Shown piece by piece: positions 51,010 to 60,174 of a DNA stretch of 64,000 nucleotides (positions are counted from its first letter, which is position 1; every line of letters begins with the position of its first letter). This stretch comes from Sphingopyxis sp. LC81. GTDB taxonomy: Bacteria > Pseudomonadota > Alphaproteobacteria > Sphingomonadales > Sphingomonadaceae. The stretch spans positions 62,001-126,000 of the forward strand of contig NZ_JNFD01000009.1 in NCBI RefSeq assembly GCF_000756375.1, in the 5' to 3' direction. The position numbers and the translations under genes are program-made. Under the pieces are notes generated by a model. It saw nothing but the letters and a program-made list of their open reading frames with translations, did no database searches and was not told the origin of the DNA.

Positions 51010-53310
51010 TCAGAAACGCCCGGTCAGCTGCACCGCGATCGTGCGCGGCCGGTCGACGATGCCATTATAGGCGTTGCCCGCGCCGCGCGTGATCGTCGTA
51101 GCGAGCGGCATCGCGCTTCCGGTCTGCAGGATGCGCTGGTTGGTGAGGTTGCGACCGATCAGCGCCACTTCCCAGCGATCGCCGACCTGCGCCAGCGCGA
51201 GCCGCGCACCGAGCTTCACATATCCATCCTGATGGGTGCGCGGGTCGAGGTTCGCCGCGGCGATATAGGAGGAGGAGAAGTCGGCGTTGACGTTGAACGC
51301 GACCTTCAAATCGCTCGTCACCGGCGTCGTATAGTCGAGATTGAGGTTGCCCGACCATTTGGGGCTGAGCGCGTTGCGCTTCCCCGAATAGTCGCAGAAG
51401 CCGTTCGGCCCCGGCACCTGCAAATAATAGCACTGGCCGTCGGTGAAGTTGGTGAATTTGAAGTCGAGATAGGCGACCGCGCCGCTGATCGTCAGCCCGT
51501 CGGCGATCGCGGCGCGAAAATCGGCCTCGACCCCCTGTGTCGTCGCGGCGGCAGCGTTGCGGACGTTGAAATTGAGCGTGCCGTCGAAGATGTTGACCTG
51601 CAGATCCTTGTACTTGGTGCGATAGAGCGACAGGTTGAACGCGATATTGCGTCCCTTGTATTTCAGCCCCGCTTCGAAATTGTCGGCGCTTTCATCCTCG
51701 AACATGAACGCGCCGGGCTTCGCCACCGTCGTCGATCCCGGCAACGAGTTCGAACGGATGTCAAAGCCGCCCGCCTTGGTGCCGCGGGCAAAGGACGCAT
51801 AGAGCATCAAATCGTCGGTGGCGTCATACTGGACGTTGACCATCGGGTTGAAGCTGTCCTCGCTCAATTTGCCAGAGACGCTGTGCGCCTCGATATTGAG
51901 CGCGCGGAACACGGCGGTGACGACCGGCAACGGCGCGGTGCTGAGCGGTCCCTTGACGATCGCGAGCGTGCGGCGCCCGCTCTTCTTCTCATGGTTGAAG
52001 CGCGCGCCAGCGGTGATGCGAAGCTGGTCGGTCACCGATAGTTCGCCCTGCGCAAAGGCCGAGATCAGGTCCGATTTCTGGGTATAGTCGCGGTCGTTGC
52101 GCGTGTCGCCGAGCGCGCTGAACGGCGCGCCGAGCGCGAGGAAGGTCGGGTTGAACCGCGTGAAGTCCTGCACGTCGAGCTTCGCATGCTGATAATAGAC
52201 GCCGCCGATATAGTTGAACGTTTCGCCGCCGGGTGAGGCGAGGCGGAGTTCCTGCGAATATTGGCGATAATCCTCGCGCAGGTTCGTGCCGTCGAGGAAG
52301 CTGATCCCCGAAAAATCGACGTCGACGATTTCGCGCGTCTTGTAGTCGAGCAGCGACGAGACCGAGGTCAGCGTATGCTCGCCGACTTCGAGGTCGGCGT
52401 TCAGGGTCGCGCCGAACACCTTGTTGCGGCTTTCATAGCCATTGTCCTCGCGGACATAATCGGGGTTCGTGCTGACGAAGAAAGGCCCCTGGAACACCGT
52501 GTTGTAATTGCCCACCGCGCCGAACACGTCGCGCGGCTGCCCCTTCGCCTCGAAATCGGCATATTCGAGCTTGAGCTCGGCGGCGAACGGCCCACCCTTG
52601 TCGAACTCGATCTTGCCGCGGACATATTTCTCGTCGACGCTCGGCTCGTCGCGGTCCAGCTTCTGGTTATAGAAATAGCCGTCCATCGTCCGGTAATAGC
52701 CAACGACACGCGCTTCGACGCCGTCGCTCAGCGGGCCCGACAGCACGCCGTTGAGCTGGAATTCCTTGTGATTGAATTCATAGAGGCCGGTCACCGAGCC
52801 CTCGAACTCGTCGGTCGGGCTGCGCGTCGTGATGTTCACCGCGCCGGCGATCGCATTCTTGCCGAACAGGGTCGGCTGCGGCCCGCGCAGCACCTCGACG
52901 CGCTCCATGTCGATCAACGGCAGGCGCGAGAGCTGGTCGCGGCCGTAATAGACGCCGTCGACGAACATCGCGACCGACTGTTCGAACCCCTTGTTGTCGC
53001 CCGAGGCGATGCCGCGGATCGCGATGCGGTTGGCGATCGCGGTCTGGGTGATCTTGAGGTTCGGGACCGACGAGCTGATCTGTTCGAGGTTGGTCTGGCC
53101 ATAGCTTTCGACCTGCTTTCCGCTGACCGCCGAGATCGAGATCGGCACGTCGGAAAGTCCCTCGGCGCGCTTTTGCGCGGTGACGATGATTTCCTCGAGC
53201 CCGCCCTGATCCTCGGTGGATTCGGGGGCAGGCGCTGTGTCCTGAGCGAAAGCGATGCCAGGGCTGGCGAGTGCAGATGCGGTAAGCAGCGCGACAAAAT
53301 AGCTCTTCAT
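51010..53310 (-). CDS. TonB-dependent outer-membrane receptor (766 aa)
   Basis: Signal peptide ending GIAFAQDT, TonB box EIIVTAQKRAEGLSDVPIS, plug with IRGIASGDNKGFEQSVAMFVDGVYYGRDQLSRLPL and EVLRGPQPTLFGKNAIAGAVNITT, and a barrel ending in VQLTGRF. Same FecA-like sphingomonad class as the receptor at 43578-45842. It is divergent from the NMO-oxygenase-ligase-thiolase operon, sharing a 113-base promoter region, so it is probably the uptake route for that pathway's hydrophobic or aromatic substrate. Confidence 0.95.
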   Translation of the reverse strand: MKSYFVALLTASALASPGIAFAQDTAPAPESTEDQGGLEEIIVTAQKRAEGLSDVPISISAVSGKQVESYGQTNLEQISSSVPNLKITQTAIANRIAIRGIASGDNKGFEQSVAMFVDGVYYGRDQLSRLPLIDMERVEVLRGPQPTLFGKNAIAGAVNITTRSPTDEFEGSVTGLYEFNHKEFQLNGVLSGPLSDGVEARVVGYYRTMDGYFYNQKLDRDEPSVDEKYVRGKIEFDKGGPFAAELKLEYADFEAKGQPRDVFGAVGNYNTVFQGPFFVSTNPDYVREDNGYESRNKVFGATLNADLEVGEHTLTSVSSLLDYKTREIVDVDFSGISFLDGTNLREDYRQYSQELRLASPGGETFNYIGGVYYQHAKLDVQDFTRFNPTFLALGAPFSALGDTRNDRDYTQKSDLISAFAQGELSVTDQLRITAGARFNHEKKSGRRTLAIVKGPLSTAPLPVVTAVFRALNIEAHSVSGKLSEDSFNPMVNVQYDATDDLMLYASFARGTKAGGFDIRSNSLPGSTTVAKPGAFMFEDESADNFEAGLKYKGRNIAFNLSLYRTKYKDLQVNIFDGTLNFNVRNAAAATTQGVEADFRAAIADGLTISGAVAYLDFKFTNFTDGQCYYLQVPGPNGFCDYSGKRNALSPKWSGNLNLDYTTPVTSDLKVAFNVNADFSSSYIAAANLDPRTHQDGYVKLGARLALAQVGDRWEVALIGRNLTNQRILQTGSAMPLATTITRGAGNAYNGIVDRPRTIAVQLTGRF

Positions 53311-53389
53311 AGGGTCCTCCCACGCACCATCGTCTTGGCGACCACCGCCGCGATGTTTTTCTTGCCTTGCGACTCATAAGGGCTTTAAG

Positions 53390-53410
53390 TATCACTATGC
53401 AAGTTAGATA
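53390..53410. promoter_or_regulatory. Candidate operator between TBDR and NMO-like gene
   Basis: TATC (53390-53393) and GATA (53407-53410) face each other over 13 bases, with inner ACT/AGT halves (53394-53396, 53402-53404), an arrangement like HxlR/YodB-type sites. It lies in the A/T-rich centre of the divergent promoter region. Weak by symmetry alone. Confidence 0.3.
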
Positions 53411-53415
53411 ATTTG

Positions 53416-53423
53416 AGAGAGGA
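53416..53423 (+). promoter_or_regulatory. Ribosome-binding site deciding the NMO start
   Basis: AGAGAGGA touches the first in-frame TTG (53424) but is spaced six bases from the second TTG at 53430, so the second is the likelier start. Confidence 0.6.
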
Positions 53424-53429
53424 TTGACC

Positions 53430-54398
53430 TTGCCGGGACACGGCCTTCCACCAGCGCTAACGCGCAATTTGCGCCTGCCCGCGATCGCGGCGCCGATGTT
53501 CCTCGTGTCGGGACCCGAGATGGTGATCGCATCATCGCGGGCCGGCGTGATCGGCAGCTTCCCTGCGCCCAATGCGCGCACCTCTGCCGACCTGGAGGAT
53601 TGGGTGAGCCGGATCGATGCGGCGCTGTCGAACGATCCCGAGGCGGCGCCGTGGGCGGTCAACCTGGTCGTCCATCCGTCGAACAGCCGCCTTCCCGACG
53701 ATCTCGCCTGCGTCGTGCGGCACAAGGTGCCGCTCGTCATCACCGCGCTGGGCAGCCCGGCGCGGGTGGTCGAGGAAATCCATTCATACGGCGGGCTCGT
53801 CTTCGCCGACGTCAATTCGGTCGGCTTCGCGCGCAAGGCCGCCGCCGCCGGGGTCGACGGGCTGGTGCTCGTCGCCGCGGGCGCCGGCGGACATACTGGT
53901 GCGACCGCGGGCTTCGCCTTTGTCGAGGAGGTCCGGCAGTTCTGGGATGGGCCGCTCGTGCTCGGCGGAGCGATTTCGACGGGGCATGCCGTCCGTGCCG
54001 CCGAAATATTGGGCGCCGATTTCGCCTATCTCGGCACGTCGCTGATCGCCTGCGCCGAGAGCATGGCGGTGCCGGGGTATAAGGATATGGTCGTCGCCGC
54101 GGGCGCCGAGGACATCGTGCCGTCGAAGGGGATCACCGGGGTCACCGCCAACTGGCTGAAATCGAGCCTGATCGCCGCGGGATACGACCCCGCGAACATG
54201 CCCGAGGACAAGCGCCCCAACTTCTCCGACGCGCAGGACGATGCCAAGGCGTGGAAGAATGTCTGGTCCGCGGGGCAAGGGGTCGGCGCGGTGCGCGGTG
54301 TCGAACCCGTCACGACTATCGTCGATCGCCTCGTTTCCGAATATGATGCCGCCGCCGCAAGGCCGCGATTTGCCCCCGCCGAAGGAGTCATCGCATGA
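53430..54398 (+). CDS. Nitronate-monooxygenase-like (2-nitropropane dioxygenase family) flavoprotein
   Basis: 322 residues of an FMN-binding TIM barrel: RLPAIAAPMFLVSGPEMVIASSRAGVIGSFP at the start, GVDGLVLVAAGAGGHTG with the conserved active-site His, and PLVLGGAISTGHAVRAAEILGADFAYLGTSLIA for the FMN phosphate. Members oxidise alkyl nitronates, but many genomic relatives are enoyl-CoA reductases or of unknown use. TTG at 53430 is chosen from ribosome-site spacing. It overlaps the next gene by four bases (ATGA) and leads an operon of oxygenase, acyl-CoA ligase and thiolases, so an FMN-dependent reduction or oxidation in that pathway is more likely than nitronate detoxification. Confidence 0.85.
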   Translation: MPGHGLPPALTRNLRLPAIAAPMFLVSGPEMVIASSRAGVIGSFPAPNARTSADLEDWVSRIDAALSNDPEAAPWAVNLVVHPSNSRLPDDLACVVRHKVPLVITALGSPARVVEEIHSYGGLVFADVNSVGFARKAAAAGVDGLVLVAAGAGGHTGATAGFAFVEEVRQFWDGPLVLGGAISTGHAVRAAEILGADFAYLGTSLIACAESMAVPGYKDMVVAAGAEDIVPSKGITGVTANWLKSSLIAAGYDPANMPEDKRPNFSDAQDDAKAWKNVWSAGQGVGAVRGVEPVTTIVDRLVSEYDAAAARPRFAPAEGVIA

Positions 54399-55891
54399 CC
54401 GCAGAGCTTGTCGAGACGATCGCATCGACGATCCAGCCGAACGACCACCCCTATATGAAGGGCGCGTGGCGCCCGACTTACAATGAATGGAACGCGATCT
54501 TCGCCAATGGCGATGCCGAGGTGATCGGCAATATCCCGACCGACATAGACGGCGTTTACGTGCGCACCGGCGAAAACCAGATTCACGAGCCTATCGGCCG
54601 CTATCATCCCTTCGACGGCGACGGCTTCATCCATTCGATCTCGTTCAAGGACGGGCGCGCCAGCTATCGCAGCCGCTTTGTACGCACCAAGGGGTTCGAG
54701 GCGGAGAAGGAAGCCGGCCGCTCGCTGTGGGCGGGGCTGATGGAGCCGCCGCACAAGTCGACGCGCCACGGCTGGGGCGCGCAGGAGTGGCTGAAGGATT
54801 CGTCGTCGACCGACGTCGCGATCCACGCGGGGAAGATCATCTCGACCTTCTATCAGTGCGGCGAAGCCTATCGGCTCGACCCCTTCACGCTCGAACAGTT
54901 CGGCACCGAAAGCTGGGTGCCGCTCGACGGCATTTCGGCGCATTGCAAGGTGGACCTCGCGACCGGCGAGCTGATGTTCTTCAACTATTCGAAGCACGCG
55001 CCCTACATGCATTATGGCGTCGTCGGGGCGGACAATAAGCTCAAGCATTATATCCCGATCCCGCTCGCCGGGCCGCGCCTGCCGCACGACATGGCGTTCA
55101 CCAAAAACTACACGATCCTCAACGACATGCCGCTCTATTGGAACGAGGAGTTGCTCGAACGAAATTTGCACGTCGTGCAATTCCACCCCGACGAAAAGAC
55201 GCGCTTTGCGATCATCCCGCGCCACGGCCAGCCCGAGGACATCCGCTGGTTCACGGCCGAGCCGACCTACACGCTCCACTGGCTGAACGCGTGGGAGGAA
55301 GGCGACGAAATCATCCTCGACGGCTATTATCAGGAAGAGCCGATGCCGAAATCCTATCCGAACGCGCCCGAAGGGCTCGAGCGGATGATGGCCTATCTCG
55401 ATCAGGGGCTGCTCAAGCCGCGCCTCCATCGCTGGCGCTTCAACCTCAAGACCGGCGAGACGGTCGAAGAGCGGCTCGACGACCGCGACCTTGAATTCGG
55501 CATGTTCAACCACCGCTATGCGGGCAAGCCCTATCGTTACGCGTATAGCGCGATCCCCGAGCCCGGCTGGTTCCTGTTCCGCGGACTGGTCAAGCATGAC
55601 CTGAATGCACGGACGAGCGAATCCTATGAATTCGGCCCCGGCCGCTTCGGCAGCGAGGCGCCCTTCGCGCCGCGCATCGATGCGAAGGATGAGGATGACG
55701 GCTACCTCGTTTCGTTCATAGCCGACCTCGAAACCGACAAATCCGAATGCGTGCTGATCGACGCCAAGAATGTCGCGGCGGGGCCGGTGTGCCGGATCAT
55801 CCTGCCCGAGCGCATCTGTTCGGGAACGCACACCGTCTGGGCGTCCGGCGACGATATCGGCATGGGCGACAACAGCGTGCTGGCCGCCTGA
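54395..55891 (+). CDS. Carotenoid-cleavage / lignostilbene dioxygenase family enzyme
   Basis: 498 residues of the retinal-pigment-epithelium-65-like seven-bladed propeller. The four iron-binding His are visible: His183 (SAHCKVD), His231 (LPHDMAFTKNY), His295 (TLHWLNAWEE) and His479 (SGTHTVWA). IDGVYVRTGENQIHEP and YHPFDGDGFIHSI are the N-terminal signatures. Members split a C=C bond with O2 to give two carbonyl products, using stilbenes, carotenoids or phenylpropenes. Sphingomonads use such enzymes on lignin-derived stilbenes. The downstream CoA ligase and thiolases suggest further breakdown of one product; no aldehyde dehydrogenase is nearby. Confidence 0.93.
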   Translation: MTAELVETIASTIQPNDHPYMKGAWRPTYNEWNAIFANGDAEVIGNIPTDIDGVYVRTGENQIHEPIGRYHPFDGDGFIHSISFKDGRASYRSRFVRTKGFEAEKEAGRSLWAGLMEPPHKSTRHGWGAQEWLKDSSSTDVAIHAGKIISTFYQCGEAYRLDPFTLEQFGTESWVPLDGISAHCKVDLATGELMFFNYSKHAPYMHYGVVGADNKLKHYIPIPLAGPRLPHDMAFTKNYTILNDMPLYWNEELLERNLHVVQFHPDEKTRFAIIPRHGQPEDIRWFTAEPTYTLHWLNAWEEGDEIILDGYYQEEPMPKSYPNAPEGLERMMAYLDQGLLKPRLHRWRFNLKTGETVEERLDDRDLEFGMFNHRYAGKPYRYAYSAIPEPGWFLFRGLVKHDLNARTSESYEFGPGRFGSEAPFAPRIDAKDEDDGYLVSFIADLETDKSECVLIDAKNVAAGPVCRIILPERICSGTHTVWASGDDIGMGDNSVLAA

Positions 55892-55892
55892 C

Positions 55893-57584
55893 ATGATCGC
55901 CGCGGGAGAGGACAAACGGCGACAGCATCGCGAAAGCGGCTGGTGGGGCGACAAGACCTTCGCCGACCTGTTTTTCGCCAACGCGGTGGCGCATCCCGAC
56001 CGGCTGGCGCTGGTCGATGCACCCAACCGCGCGGACTTTGCGTTCGGCGAGCCGCAGCGGCTGACCTACGCCGGGCTTGAGGCCGAGATCGACCGGATCG
56101 CGGGCGCGCTGGTCGTCGCAGGGGTCGGCAAGGACGATGTGCTGCTCGTCCAGCTTCCGAACATCAGCGAGTTCGTCGCGCTCTATTTCGCCGCCGCGCA
56201 GATCGGCGCGATCGTCAGCCCGGCGGCGGTGCAATATCGCAGCCACGAGGTGAAAGGCATGATCGGCATCGTTGCGCCCAAAGCGTTCGTCTGTGCGACG
56301 CAGGTCAAAGGCTGCGACCATGTCGGCGTCGCACAGCCCTTGCTGGACGGCATTCAGCTTATGACGTTTGGCCCGAATCCGCCCGCCGGTGCGTTGGACC
56401 TCTCGACCGTCAGGGGCAATGAAGCCGCGCTCGCGGCGCATGTCGCGGCGAACCCGGTCGACGCCGACGACATCTTCACTATCTGCTGGACCTCGGGCAC
56501 CACCGGCGTTCCGAAAGGCGTACCGCGCAGCCACAATCACTGGATCGCGGTTGCCGGCGCGGGGTACGAGGCGATGAAGGTCGGGCCGGGCGACGTGCTG
56601 CTCAACCCGTTTCCGCTCATCAATATGGCGAGCATCGGCGGCATCACCATGTGCTGGCTGACGAGCGCGGGAACGATGGTGCTCCATCATCCCTTCGACC
56701 CCGGCGTCTACCTCAAGCAGATCGCGACCGAGCGGCCGAGCCTGACGATCGCGCCGCCCGCAGTGCTCAACATGCTGCTCCAAAATGAGGCCCTGCTCGC
56801 ATCGGTCGACCTCTCCAGCCTGCGCGTCATCGCCTCGGGCTCGGCGCCGCTCGCGCCCGCGATGGTGCGCGGTTTTCAGGAAAAGCTCGGCATCATTATC
56901 GTCAACGTCTTCGGGTCGAACGAGGGGATGAGCTTTATCACCGGCGAGGGCGACATGCCAGATCCCGACAAGCGCGCGAGCCTGTTCCCGCGGCGCGGCA
57001 CCTATCCGCCGCCCTATGGCCAAGGGCGGGCGCATAATATCGAAAGCCGGTTGGTGCCTCCCGGCGGCGGCGATCCGATCGAGCAGGACGGCGCGGCGGG
57101 CGAACTCCAGATCCGCGGCCCGACCTTGTTCGAAGGTTATCACAATGCCCCTGAGCAGACGGCCGCCGCCTTCACCGGCGACGGCTGGTTCCGCACCGGC
57201 GACCTGTTCGAGATCGCCGAGGGTGGCGATTTCTATCGCTTCGTCGGGCGCTGCAAGGATCTGATCATCCGCGGTGGGGTCAACATCTCGCCCGAGGAGA
57301 TCGACCAGCTGCTCGGCGGTCATCCGTTGCTCGCCGAGGCCTGCACATTCTCGCTCCCTGACCCGACGATGGGTGAGCGCATCGGCCTTGCCTACGTCCC
57401 GCGCGGCGCCGACGATGTGGGGATCGGCGAGGTCGCCGACTATCTCCGCGGCCACGATCTCGCGGTGTTCAAACTGCCCGAGCGTCTGTTCCGCTTCGAC
57501 GCCCTGCCGCGCAACGTCACCAACAAGGTGATGCGCAGCGAAGTGCGCGACATGGCGCTCGCCACTCTCGAAAAGGAAGCCTGA
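55893..57584 (+). CDS. AMP-forming acyl-CoA synthetase
   Basis: 563 residues of the ANL superfamily: the P-loop-like TSGTTGVPKGVPRSHNH, a motif FGSNEGMSF region for adenylate binding, GDGWFRTGDLFEI, and the hinge and C-terminal domain GRCKDLIIRGGVNISPEEI with a C-terminal Lys in NVTNKVMRSEVR. Activates a carboxylic acid, aromatic or fatty, with ATP and CoA. ATG at 55893 leaves a one-base gap from the oxygenase stop, so the genes are translationally linked. It should feed CoA thioesters to the two thiolases that follow. Confidence 0.93.
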   Translation: MIAAGEDKRRQHRESGWWGDKTFADLFFANAVAHPDRLALVDAPNRADFAFGEPQRLTYAGLEAEIDRIAGALVVAGVGKDDVLLVQLPNISEFVALYFAAAQIGAIVSPAAVQYRSHEVKGMIGIVAPKAFVCATQVKGCDHVGVAQPLLDGIQLMTFGPNPPAGALDLSTVRGNEAALAAHVAANPVDADDIFTICWTSGTTGVPKGVPRSHNHWIAVAGAGYEAMKVGPGDVLLNPFPLINMASIGGITMCWLTSAGTMVLHHPFDPGVYLKQIATERPSLTIAPPAVLNMLLQNEALLASVDLSSLRVIASGSAPLAPAMVRGFQEKLGIIIVNVFGSNEGMSFITGEGDMPDPDKRASLFPRRGTYPPPYGQGRAHNIESRLVPPGGGDPIEQDGAAGELQIRGPTLFEGYHNAPEQTAAAFTGDGWFRTGDLFEIAEGGDFYRFVGRCKDLIIRGGVNISPEEIDQLLGGHPLLAEACTFSLPDPTMGERIGLAYVPRGADDVGIGEVADYLRGHDLAVFKLPERLFRFDALPRNVTNKVMRSEVRDMALATLEKEA

Positions 57585-57585
57585 C

Positions 57586-58815
57586 ATGGCGAAAGACGTC
57601 TTCATCCTCGGCGGCGCGCAGACCGACTTTGCGCGCAACCTCGAACGCGAGGGCGGCGGGCTGTTCGAGCTGTTCCGCGAAGTCGCCGAGGCGGCGTTCG
57701 TCGCGACGGGGATCGAATCCAAGGAAGTCGAGACCGCGCATGTCGGCAATTTCGTCGGCGAACTGTTTGCGGGACAGGGCCAGCTCGGCGGCTTCTTCGG
57801 CCATGTCCACCCCGACCTCGCGGGCATTCCTGCGGCGCGCCACGAAGCCGCGTGCGCGTCGGGCAGCATCGCGATCCTCGCCGCCGCCGCCGAGATCGAG
57901 GCCGAGCGTTACGGCCTCGCGCTCGTGCTCGGCATCGAGCTGATGCGCAACGTGCCGGGCCAGCGCGCCGCCGAATATCTGGGCGCCGCGGCGTGGGCGG
58001 GACGCGAAGCGCAGGAAGCGCGTTACCTCTGGCCATATATGTTCGCGCGCGTCGCCGAGGAATATGACGAACGCTTCGGGCTCGACCACGCGCATCTGCG
58101 CGGCATTTCGGCGAATAATTTCGCCAATGCGAAGAAGAACCCGAACTCGCAGACACGCGGCTGGGCGATCACCCACGATCATCTGGCCGAGAATGACGAG
58201 GTCAATCCGCTGATCGAGGGAAGTCTGCGCAAGTCTGATTGCGGCCAGGTCACCGACGGCGCTGCGGCGATCTTCCTCGCCTCGCGCGAAGTCGCCGAAG
58301 CCTATGCGAAACGGCGGGGCATTTCTGTCGACTCCATTCCGCGCATCAAGGGCTGGGGTCATTCGACCGCGCCTTTGCTCTACGCCACCAAGGTCGCGGA
58401 CAGCCGCGGCGCGCCTTATGTTTTCCCCAGCGTGCGCAAGGCGATGATGGATGCGCTGAAGCGCGCCGAGATGCCCGACGTTTATGCGTGCGACGGGGTC
58501 GAAGTGCATGATTGTTTCTCGATCACCGAATATATGGCGATCGACCATTTCGGCATCACGCCGCCGGGCGAAAGTTGGCGCGCGGTCGAGGATGGCACGA
58601 TTGCATTGGGCGGGAAGCTGCCCGTCAATCCGTCGGGCGGGCTGATCGGGCTCGGTCATCCGGTCGGCGCGACGGGAGTTCGGATGCTGCTCGACAGCTG
58701 GCGACAGGTGACCGGAAACGCGGGCGATTATCAGGTCGAGGGCGCGCGCAATTTCGCGACGTTCAATGTCGGTGGCAGCGCTACGACCGCGGTCAGCTTC
58801 GTCGTCGGCGTCTGA
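57586..58815 (+). CDS. SCP2/SCPx-type thiolase
   Basis: 409 residues with acyl-carrying Cys90 in HEAACASGS, the SCPx-type variant EVHDCFSITEYMA in place of the usual NEAFA, and GGLIGLGHPVGATGVRM with the catalytic His. SCPx-like thiolases cleave branched or bulky 3-oxoacyl-CoA (sterol and bile-acid side chains, aryl acids); related Ltp2 proteins act as retro-aldolases with a DUF35 partner, which is not encoded here. One base separates it from the ligase gene and two from the next thiolase. Confidence 0.9.
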   Translation: MAKDVFILGGAQTDFARNLEREGGGLFELFREVAEAAFVATGIESKEVETAHVGNFVGELFAGQGQLGGFFGHVHPDLAGIPAARHEAACASGSIAILAAAAEIEAERYGLALVLGIELMRNVPGQRAAEYLGAAAWAGREAQEARYLWPYMFARVAEEYDERFGLDHAHLRGISANNFANAKKNPNSQTRGWAITHDHLAENDEVNPLIEGSLRKSDCGQVTDGAAAIFLASREVAEAYAKRRGISVDSIPRIKGWGHSTAPLLYATKVADSRGAPYVFPSVRKAMMDALKRAEMPDVYACDGVEVHDCFSITEYMAIDHFGITPPGESWRAVEDGTIALGGKLPVNPSGGLIGLGHPVGATGVRMLLDSWRQVTGNAGDYQVEGARNFATFNVGGSATTAVSFVVGV

Positions 58816-58817
58816 TT

Positions 58818-59984
58818 TTGACCGACGTCTATCTCTATGACGCGGTTCGGACACCGCGCGGCAAGGCGCGGCCCGATGGCGGGCTCGCCGCGCTGAGCCC
58901 GCAGGAACTGGTGCGTCAGCAGGCGGCGGCGCTCGCGGCGCGCTGTGGCGATGTTGCGGCCAATCCCGATGCGCTGCTCCTCGGCTGCGTTACGCAAAGC
59001 GGCGCGCAGGGCGGGCATATCGCGCTGGTGTCGAAGCTCCATGCGGGCCTCCCCGACACCACCACGGCGCACAGCATCAACAATTATTGTGCATCAGGGC
59101 TGTCTGCGATCGGTCAGGCGGTCGCAAAGATCGCGAGCGGCGAAGTCACGAGCATCCTCGCGGGCGGGGTCGAATCGATGAGCCGGAGCCCATTTCTGGG
59201 CGACCGCGCGGCCTATTATGACGACGACAGCCTGCCGGCCCGCGCGCGCTTTGTCCCGCCGGTGCTCGCCGCCGACCGGCTCGCCAACGCCGAAGGCATC
59301 ACCCGCGCCGAGCTCGACGCGGTTGCTCTCGCCTCGCAGCAAAAGGCCGCGGCGGGCGACGCCGACCCGTTCTTGCAGCATTCGCGCATCGTGACCGGCG
59401 CGCTGACCGGCGAAGAATGCATCCGGCCGCAAACCACGGCCGAATCGCTAGCCGCCGCGCCGCCTGCCTTCGGCGACTTGCAGCAGCAATATGGCGGCGC
59501 GCTCGACGGCGCGACGTTCGAGCCGCTCCACAGCATCGCGCACGCGCCGCCGATCTGCGACGGCGCGGGTCTCGCGCTCGTTGGCGCCGATGGGCTCGGC
59601 ATCGCCCCGCGCGCCCGCGTGATCGCCTTTGCCGAAAGCGGCGGCGATCCGGCCGCCTCGCTGACCGCCGGCTTCGCGGCGATGGACAAGGTGCTCGTGC
59701 GCGCCGGCCTCACCCTTGCGGATCTCGACCGGATCGAATTCATGGAGGCCTTTGCCGTCACCATCGCCAAATTCCTCCGCGATCGCGACGCCGATCCGTC
59801 GTGCGTCAATGTCGGCGGCGGACATCTGGCGAAGGGTCATCCGATGGGCGCCAGCGGCGCGATTCTGACGTCGGCGCTGCTCGACGCCCTCGATGCCTGC
59901 AACGGGCGTTATGGAATGGTCGTCTTGACGGGGGCTATGGGTGTGGGGGCAGCCATGATCGTGCAACGGCTCAGTGGCGCCTAG
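58818..59984 (+). CDS. Thiolase-fold acyltransferase with altered active-site residues
   Basis: 388 residues, starting at TTG 58818 (MTDVYLYDAVRTPRGKARPDGG), as the preceding stop and the family's N-terminus both demand. Nucleophile Cys91 is in INNYCASGLSA, and GGHLAKGHPMGASG retains the catalytic His. The third block reads EFMEAFAV instead of NEAFA, and the C-terminal block is VLTGAMGVG where biosynthetic and degradative thiolases have a Cys in a CxGGG-type loop, so the acid/base Cys seems replaced by Thr. It may be a specialised or partner subunit. Last gene of the operon. Confidence 0.88.
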   Translation: MTDVYLYDAVRTPRGKARPDGGLAALSPQELVRQQAAALAARCGDVAANPDALLLGCVTQSGAQGGHIALVSKLHAGLPDTTTAHSINNYCASGLSAIGQAVAKIASGEVTSILAGGVESMSRSPFLGDRAAYYDDDSLPARARFVPPVLAADRLANAEGITRAELDAVALASQQKAAAGDADPFLQHSRIVTGALTGEECIRPQTTAESLAAAPPAFGDLQQQYGGALDGATFEPLHSIAHAPPICDGAGLALVGADGLGIAPRARVIAFAESGGDPAASLTAGFAAMDKVLVRAGLTLADLDRIEFMEAFAVTIAKFLRDRDADPSCVNVGGGHLAKGHPMGASGAILTSALLDALDACNGRYGMVVLTGAMGVGAAMIVQRLSGA

Positions 59985-60140
59985 GCTCGCTTGACAAGGA
60001 AAGAGCAAGTCTCGCCGTTGGTACAGTCAAAATAATTTGCGACCCTTCAATGTCCAAAGAAAAATCTATTAATTTCAATATTTTCTGTTCTTAAGCTGGC
60101 CGATCGCGCAATGCGTGAAGCGCCTTTTATAAGTGGTTGT

Positions 60141-60174
60141 AAAAACTGAGAAAATAGACCGATCTGGATCGGTC
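60141..60174 (-). terminator. Intrinsic terminator of guaA
   Basis: On the minus strand, GACCGATC (60174-60167) and GATCGGTC (60164-60157) form a perfect 8-base stem with a 2-base loop, followed by the T-rich TATTTTCTCAGTTTTT. The stem begins inside the guaA stop codon. The A/T-rich stretch beyond it (60025-60140) holds no gene I can support. Confidence 0.8.

Noticed and set aside
54026-57869. Long minus-strand frames opposite the oxygenase and the CoA ligase
   Set aside because: The plus-strand genes carry all family motifs and are joined by minimal spacing; the antisense frames have none.
59985-60140. A gene or RNA in the A/T-rich gap between the thiolase and guaA
   Set aside because: No frame with a ribosome site, no tRNA-like arms; only the guaA terminator is supported.
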